DNA of 64,000 nucleotides from the NCBI GenBank assembly GCA_038118725.1, contig JAYOIK010000012.1, positions 1 through 64,000 on the forward strand. The letters are read 5' to 3'. This DNA is from JADHLJ01 sp038118725 (GTDB lineage Bacteria > Pseudomonadota > Alphaproteobacteria > Thalassobaculales > Thalassobaculaceae). Both the position numbers and the translations under genes were made by a program. How positions within the stretch are numbered: position 1 is the first letter of the stretch; every line of letters begins with the position of its first letter. Below are positions 60,418-64,000 of the stretch, in pieces. Under the pieces are notes generated by a model, which was not told where the DNA came from, searched no databases, and worked only from the letters and a program-made list of their open reading frames with translations.

Positions 60418-61863
60418 ATGACCGACACGATGGCCGTGAATTACGATACCTCGATCCCCAACAATGTCGGCCTGTCCGAGGATCGCCGGGTTCTGAAGGC
60501 GTTGGAGAAATGGCACCCGGGTTATCTCGACTGGTGGAAGACCATGGGCCCGGAGGGGTTCCAGGAATCGCTGGTCTATCTGCGCACCGCCGTCGGCGTC
60601 GATCCAGCGGGTTGGGCGACCTTTGGTTACGTCAAGATGCCGGAATACCGATGGGGCGTGCTGTTGGCGCCCAAGGAGGAGGGGCGGACCATCGGCTTTG
60701 GCCAGCACAAGGGCGAGCCGGCCTGGCAGGAGGTTCCCGGTGAATACCGCGCGGCCCTGCGCCGGCTTTGCGTGATCCAGGGCGATACCGAGCCCGCCTC
60801 GGTCGAGCAGCAGCGCCAGTTGGGGCTGACCGCGCCCTCGCTGTATGACCTGCGCAACCTGCTTCAGGTCAATGTCGAGGAGGCCCGCCATCTCTGGGCC
60901 ATGGTCTATCTGTTGCAGAAATATTTCGGAAAGGATGGCCGCGAGGAGGCGGAAGACCTACTGATGCGCCGCTCCGGCGATGCCGACAAGCCCCGGATGC
61001 TGGGAGCGTTCAACGAGGCGACCCCGGATTGGCTGAGCTTTTTCATGTTCACCTTCTTCACCGATCGTGACGGCAAGATGCAGCTGGAGAGTCTGGCGCA
61101 ATCCGGTTTCGACCCGCTCTCGCGCACCACGCGGTTCATGCTGACCGAGGAGGCGCATCACATGTTCGTCGGCGCCACCGGCGTCGGCCGGGTGGTCAAG
61201 CGGACCTGCGAGGCGATGCGCGAGGCCGGGATCGAGGATCCGTATGATATCGTGGCGGTGCGGGCGCTCGGCGTGATCGATCTGCCGACCATCCAGAAGA
61301 AGGCCAATCTGCACTATTCGCTATCGCTGGATCTGTTCGGTTCGGAGATTTCCACCAATGCCGCGAACGCCTTCACCAATGGCCTCAAGGGTCGGTACCG
61401 CGAGGACAAGCTGGATGATGATCACCAGTTGCTGAACGACACCTATCCGGTTCTCAAGCTGGTGGACGGCGAGGTCAAGATGGCCCAGGAGCCGGCGCTG
61501 ACCGCCCTCAACATGCGGCTGCGAGACGACTATACCGCCGACACCACGGCGGGCATCAAGCGCTGGAACCGCGAGATCGAGCGCTACAACATCGACTTCC
61601 GGATCGTCCTGCCGAATGTCGCGTTCAACCGGGCGATCGGGGTTTTCGCGCCGGTCGAGGCGACGCCGGATGGCGAGATCATCTCCGCCGAGGTCTTCGA
61701 GGCCCGCCGGGACGAGTGGCTGCCGACCCAGGCCGACGGAGATTTCGTCGCCTCTCTCATGCACCAGGAGACCGAGCCCGGCCACTATGCCGGCTGGATC
61801 GCTCCGCCGCGCGCCGGGATCAACAACCAGCCCGGTGACTTTGAGTATGTGCGGTTGCAATAG
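60418..61863 (+). CDS. boxB: Benzoyl-CoA 2,3-epoxidase subunit B
   Basis: A 481-residue BoxB, the diiron oxygenase component that epoxidises benzoyl-CoA with O2 and electrons from BoxA. It contains two ExxH-type iron motifs: NVEEARHLWAMVYLL (about 151-165) and LTEEAHHMFVGATG (about 240-254). The family segments NNVGLSEDRRVLKALEKWHPGYLDWW and TPDWLSFFMFTFFTDRDGKMQLESL are present. AGGAG lies eight bases before ATG 60418. boxA is not in the window, so the reductase must be elsewhere. Confidence 0.95.
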   Translation: MTDTMAVNYDTSIPNNVGLSEDRRVLKALEKWHPGYLDWWKTMGPEGFQESLVYLRTAVGVDPAGWATFGYVKMPEYRWGVLLAPKEEGRTIGFGQHKGEPAWQEVPGEYRAALRRLCVIQGDTEPASVEQQRQLGLTAPSLYDLRNLLQVNVEEARHLWAMVYLLQKYFGKDGREEAEDLLMRRSGDADKPRMLGAFNEATPDWLSFFMFTFFTDRDGKMQLESLAQSGFDPLSRTTRFMLTEEAHHMFVGATGVGRVVKRTCEAMREAGIEDPYDIVAVRALGVIDLPTIQKKANLHYSLSLDLFGSEISTNAANAFTNGLKGRYREDKLDDDHQLLNDTYPVLKLVDGEVKMAQEPALTALNMRLRDDYTADTTAGIKRWNREIERYNIDFRIVLPNVAFNRAIGVFAPVEATPDGEIISAEVFEARRDEWLPTQADGDFVASLMHQETEPGHYAGWIAPPRAGINNQPGDFEYVRLQ

Positions 61864-62081
61864 GGGCGGCGGCAGTAAGGCCTGGAGTTAAGATGTCCGG
61901 TCATCCCGCCCCCCGTTTACACGAGGGCAAGCGGCGGGACCCATTCCGCCTATCTGGCCATTTAATGCGCTCTCTCACGCGCATAAAGGATCTTAAGATT
62001 GATATATAAGGCGTTGGAAATGCTAGTGGAACGGGCCCCGGCCTTCGCCGGGATGACGTGTGAATTTCGGATAGCCAACCC
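61864..62081. other. Short intergenic region between boxB and boxR
   Basis: No gene is seen. GCCCCGGCCTTCGCCGGGATGACG near 62036-62059 is a small hairpin repeat common in such genomes. ATTTAATGCG near 61960 is a weak half-match to the boxC operators and could be an autoregulatory site, but it lacks a second TGCA. Confidence 0.35.
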
Positions 62082-62957
62082 ATGAGCAACGCCGACAGTG
62101 ACGAAGATTACCTCGCCGGGCTCGGCGCGCGGGTGCGGGCGGCGCGCAAGGCGGCGAGGTTGTCGCGTCAGGATCTCTCCCATGATGCCGGCGTGTCCAT
62201 GCGATTCCTCGCGCAGTTGGAGACCGGGAGCGCAAACGCGTCGATCTCGAACCTGCGCTCGGTGGCTCGGGCGCTGGAGGTGTCGGTGGAGGATCTGGTC
62301 GCCGACACCGATCCAGACGCGTTCGGCCTGGTCGCGGCGATCCGGGGCGCGACGACGGTTGAACGCATGCATCTGATGGACGCGCTGACGGCGCTGCGAC
62401 GCGAGAGTGGAGGTGGTGATCCGCGCGGACGGCGGGTGGCGCTGATCGGTCTTCGCGGCGCCGGCAAGAGCACCCTGGGCAAGGCGGCGGCGGAACGCCT
62501 GGGCGTGCCCTTTGTCGAGTTGAACCACGCCATTGAGGCGGAATTCGGTCTTTCGATCCCCGAGGTGTTCTCGCTCTACGGCGATACCGGGTATCGGCGG
62601 CTTGAGAAAAACCGCATCGAGGCGGTGATGGCCGAGCACGAGCGCGTGATCCTGGCGGTCGGTGGCGGCATTGTCGGCGAGGCTGAAAACTTCGATCTGC
62701 TGCTCGGCGGTTTTCACACGGTCTGGCTGCGCGCCAGCCCCGAGGAACACATGGCGAGGGTCCGCGCTCAGGGTGACGAGCGGCCAATGGCCGGCAACCC
62801 CCAGGCGATGGACGAGTTGCGCCGGATTTTGGAGGCTCGCGACAAGCTCTACGCCCAGGCTGACGCCCAATTGTCGACCAGCGGCAAGACCCCGGAGGAA
62901 AGCGCGGCCTCGCTCGCCGTGGTGATCGACGCGGTGCTCGGTAAGGTCCGGGTATAG
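62082..62957 (+). CDS. boxR: Transcriptional regulator BoxR (BzdR family)
   Basis: A 291-residue fusion of an XRE helix-turn-helix (about residues 12-72, SRQDLSHDAGVSMRFLAQLETG) with a shikimate kinase-like domain. The latter has Walker A GLRGAGKST at 123-131, RLEKNRIEAVMAE and VGGGIVGE, and it binds benzoyl-CoA as inducer in characterised BzdR/BoxR proteins. The regulator represses benzoyl-CoA genes until the CoA ester appears. It lies directly behind boxB, and operator-like TGCA-N6 units precede boxC, so the control circuit seems self-contained. Confidence 0.95.
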   Translation: MSNADSDEDYLAGLGARVRAARKAARLSRQDLSHDAGVSMRFLAQLETGSANASISNLRSVARALEVSVEDLVADTDPDAFGLVAAIRGATTVERMHLMDALTALRRESGGGDPRGRRVALIGLRGAGKSTLGKAAAERLGVPFVELNHAIEAEFGLSIPEVFSLYGDTGYRRLEKNRIEAVMAEHERVILAVGGGIVGEAENFDLLLGGFHTVWLRASPEEHMARVRAQGDERPMAGNPQAMDELRRILEARDKLYAQADAQLSTSGKTPEESAASLAVVIDAVLGKVRV

Positions 62958-62991
62958 GGTCGGGATTGGGGGAGAAGGTTCTCAGCTTTCA

Positions 62992-63139
62992 CCGTATCCC
63001 CGCGAAGGTCGGGGCCAACGCCTGAGACATCCGTGAGTGACGGAAGTCCAGATCATTTTGACGGGGCGGTCGTCATGCCCCGCCAACCGTCACGTGGAAA
63101 CGCCTCAGGCTTCGACCCCGGCTTCCGCCGGGGATACGG
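62992..63139. repeat. Long palindrome-bounded repeat, copy 1
   Basis: About 148 bases bounded by CCGTATCCCCG (62992-63002) and CGGGGATACGG (63129-63139), perfect inverted ends. Inner features are GCCTGAG and CCTCAGGC mirrored, GTGAGTGACGG against CCGTCACG, and GGGGCGG/CCCCGCC around the middle, so the whole unit is a large imperfect palindrome. A second copy in the same orientation is at 63347-63495. Confidence 0.8.
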
Positions 63140-63346
63140 TTAAACAACGCTCGAATCCCTGGCGAAAGCCAGGGTCTGTTTGAAACCAGAATTTCTCGTC
63201 GCCCTGAACTTGGTTCAGGGCTCTTGCCGCTGGAGGATGTGCGGTGAGAGATGGTGGCGGGAGATCCACCGACCATCGTGCCGGAAACGCCGGCGGCGCA
63301 AGCCCTGAATCAAGTTCAGGGCGACGGAACGGTTTGAAAAATACTT
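63140..63346. repeat. Hairpins nested between the two long repeats
   Basis: Three further hairpins: CCCTGGC GAAA GCCAGGG near 63157-63174, GCCCTGAAC TTG GTTCAGGGC at 63201-63221, and GCCCTGAATCAAGTTCAGGGC at 63302-63322. The last two face each other across GCTCTTGCCGC and GGCGGCGCAAGCC, an arrangement like the pairs at 20.6 and 41.3 kb. No gene is recognised. Confidence 0.7.
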
Positions 63347-63495
63347 CCGTATCCCCGGCGGAGGCCGGGGGCGACGCCTGAGGCGACGGTGAGTGACGGA
63401 AATCCGGATCATTCCGACTGATCGGTGGGCATGCTCCGCCAAACGTCACATGGAAACGCTTCAGGCGTCGACCCCGACTTTCGTCGGGGGTACGG
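63347..63495. repeat. Long palindrome-bounded repeat, copy 2
   Basis: About 149 bases, bounded by CCGTATCCCCG and CGGGGGTACGG (one mismatch in the ends). It shares the inner order of copy 1, including GTGAGTGACGGAA, TCCGGATCATT and AACGTCACATGGAAACGC. The divergence between copies is small, so both arose recently or are kept similar. The remainder, up to the rpmG terminator at 63557, is without features. Confidence 0.8.
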
Positions 63496-63556
63496 TTTGA
63501 CCACTCCCAAATCCATCACGGCGGCTTGCCGCGACAATCAAATCCAACGCGATCCC

Positions 63557-63588
63557 CCAAAAAGCAAACGCCCCGGAGAACCGGGGCG
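63557..63588 (-). terminator. Rho-independent terminator of rpmG
   Basis: On the minus strand CGCCCCGG TTCT CCGGGGCG (stem 63588-63581 and 63576-63569) is followed by TTTGCTTTTTGG. It begins about 30 bases after the rpmG stop and is the strongest terminator in the window. Confidence 0.88.
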
Positions 63589-63617
63589 CGTCATTGATCA
63601 GCCGATGATGCCGGCGA

Positions 63618-63785
63618 TCACTTGATCTTGGCTTCCTTGTACATGACGTGCTTGCGGACCACCGGGTCGTACTTTTTCAGTTCGAGCTTCTCGGTCTGGG
63701 TCCGGGGGTTCTTCTTGGTCACGTAATAGTGGCCGGTATCGGCGCTGCTTACGAGCTTGATCAAAACGGTTGCCGGCTTCGCCAT
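63618..63785 (-). CDS. rpmG: 50S ribosomal protein L33
   Basis: A 55-residue protein: MAKPATVLIKLVSSADTGHY at the N-terminus, then YVTKKNPRTQTEKLELKKYD and the end VVRKHVMYKEAKIK. This is the C-minus form of L33, lacking the zinc-ribbon cysteines, as is usual in alphaproteobacteria. A small basic protein of the large subunit near the E site. It is a single gene with its own terminator 30 bases downstream. Confidence 0.95.
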   Translation of the reverse strand: MAKPATVLIKLVSSADTGHYYVTKKNPRTQTEKLELKKYDPVVRKHVMYKEAKIK

Positions 63786-63858
63786 GGTCACTCATCCGAA
63801 TTTTTAGCGTTTGGAAGACCGGGAAATGACATGCCGGACTGGCGAAGTCAAGCAGATC

Positions 63859-64000
63859 CTACTCCGAGGCGGCGCCGCGCATGGCGATCATCGCCTTTTC
63901 GGTGATCCGCTTGAACAGGTCGGGCGCGTCGAGCAGGCCGAGCGCCAGATCCATGTCGAAATCGCGGTCGACCTTGCCGCGCGGGCGGTCGCCGCAGCGT
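63859..64000 (-). CDS. Unidentified protein, C-terminal 46 residues only
   Basis: The frame runs off the right edge of the window. The visible end reads RCGDRPRGKVDRDFDMDLAL followed by LLDAPDLFKRITEKAMIAMR and GAASE, then TAG at 63861-63859. It is helical and could be the end of a regulator or enzyme, but no family is recognisable. It ends about 75 bases upstream of rpmG on the same strand. Confidence 0.6.
   Translation of the reverse strand, partial: RCGDRPRGKVDRDFDMDLALGLLDAPDLFKRITEKAMIAMRGAASE

Noticed and set aside
62992..63495. Possible CRISPR array
   Set aside because: The repeats are two long palindromes and a few hairpins, not many short direct repeats with regular unique spacers, and no cas gene is near.

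Overview
The window is GC-rich, densely coded bacterial DNA and looks like an alphaproteobacterium, probably of the Rhodospirillales type. The evidence is the order rpoZ, rsh (relA/spoT), pdxJ, acpS, lepB, rnc, era, recO, the abundance of CoA-dependent catabolic enzymes, class III CoA-transferases, CoxL-type molybdoenzymes and luciferase-like monooxygenases, and many short palindromic intergenic repeats. The species assignment is inference. No rRNA, tRNA, transposase, integrase or CRISPR array was seen.

Layout. 0-5 kb: two receiver proteins, a repeat-rich gap, a ThDP enzyme overlapping a D-2-hydroxyacid dehydrogenase, and a receiver with Glu at the phospho-acceptor position. 5-13 kb: a 3-hydroxyisobutyrate dehydrogenase-like enzyme, a LysR regulator, a PhyH dioxygenase gene broken by one in-frame TGA, then a tight operon of PanB paralogue, CitE-like lyase, SBP56/methanethiol oxidase-like protein, [2Fe-2S] ferredoxin and CoA-binding protein. 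12-20.6 kb: an amidohydrolase divergent from a three-gene CO/xanthine dehydrogenase-type operon whose last gene fuses CoxS to CoxG, then an acyl-CoA synthetase and an LLM oxidoreductase. 20.8-31 kb: PhnN-like kinase, MBL hydrolase, tyrosine phosphatase, PHA depolymerase, peroxiredoxin-like protein, hydrolase, GST, CoA-transferase, LLM enzyme, PEP mutase/ICL-family lyase and a class III adenylate cyclase. 31-43.5 kb: HyuA without HyuB, an orphan CoxL-type subunit, an RluD-like synthase, threonine aldolase-like enzyme, a CoA-transferase/CitE pair, a DUF2177 protein and a third LLM enzyme.

43.5-48.6 kb holds the most unusual locus: a 1231-residue protein joining a complete HyuA-like ATPase to a TPR region and a sulfotransferase-like domain, translationally coupled to a CCG-domain iron-sulfur protein. 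48.7-55.8 kb is the conserved housekeeping block. 55.9-58.5 kb has an alpha/beta hydrolase and a HyuB. 58.5-63 kb is a box benzoyl-CoA degradation module: boxC, boxB and the regulator boxR, with two TGCA-N6-(T/C)GCA operator-like sites next to a predicted promoter in front of boxC. boxA, a benzoate-CoA ligase and the semialdehyde dehydrogenase are not in the window. The right end has a mosaic of long palindromic repeats, rpmG with a clear terminator, and the 3' end of an unidentified gene.

How the genes fit together: most of the window is accessory catabolism of CoA esters and organic acids, in which CoA-transferases or a ligase activate substrates, CitE/PanB/PEPM-like lyases cleave or join C-C bonds, and molybdo- and flavoenzymes oxidise. 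It surrounds one essential core-genome island. Substrates of most of these enzymes cannot be fixed from sequence alone. The benzoyl-CoA assignment is the exception and is strong.
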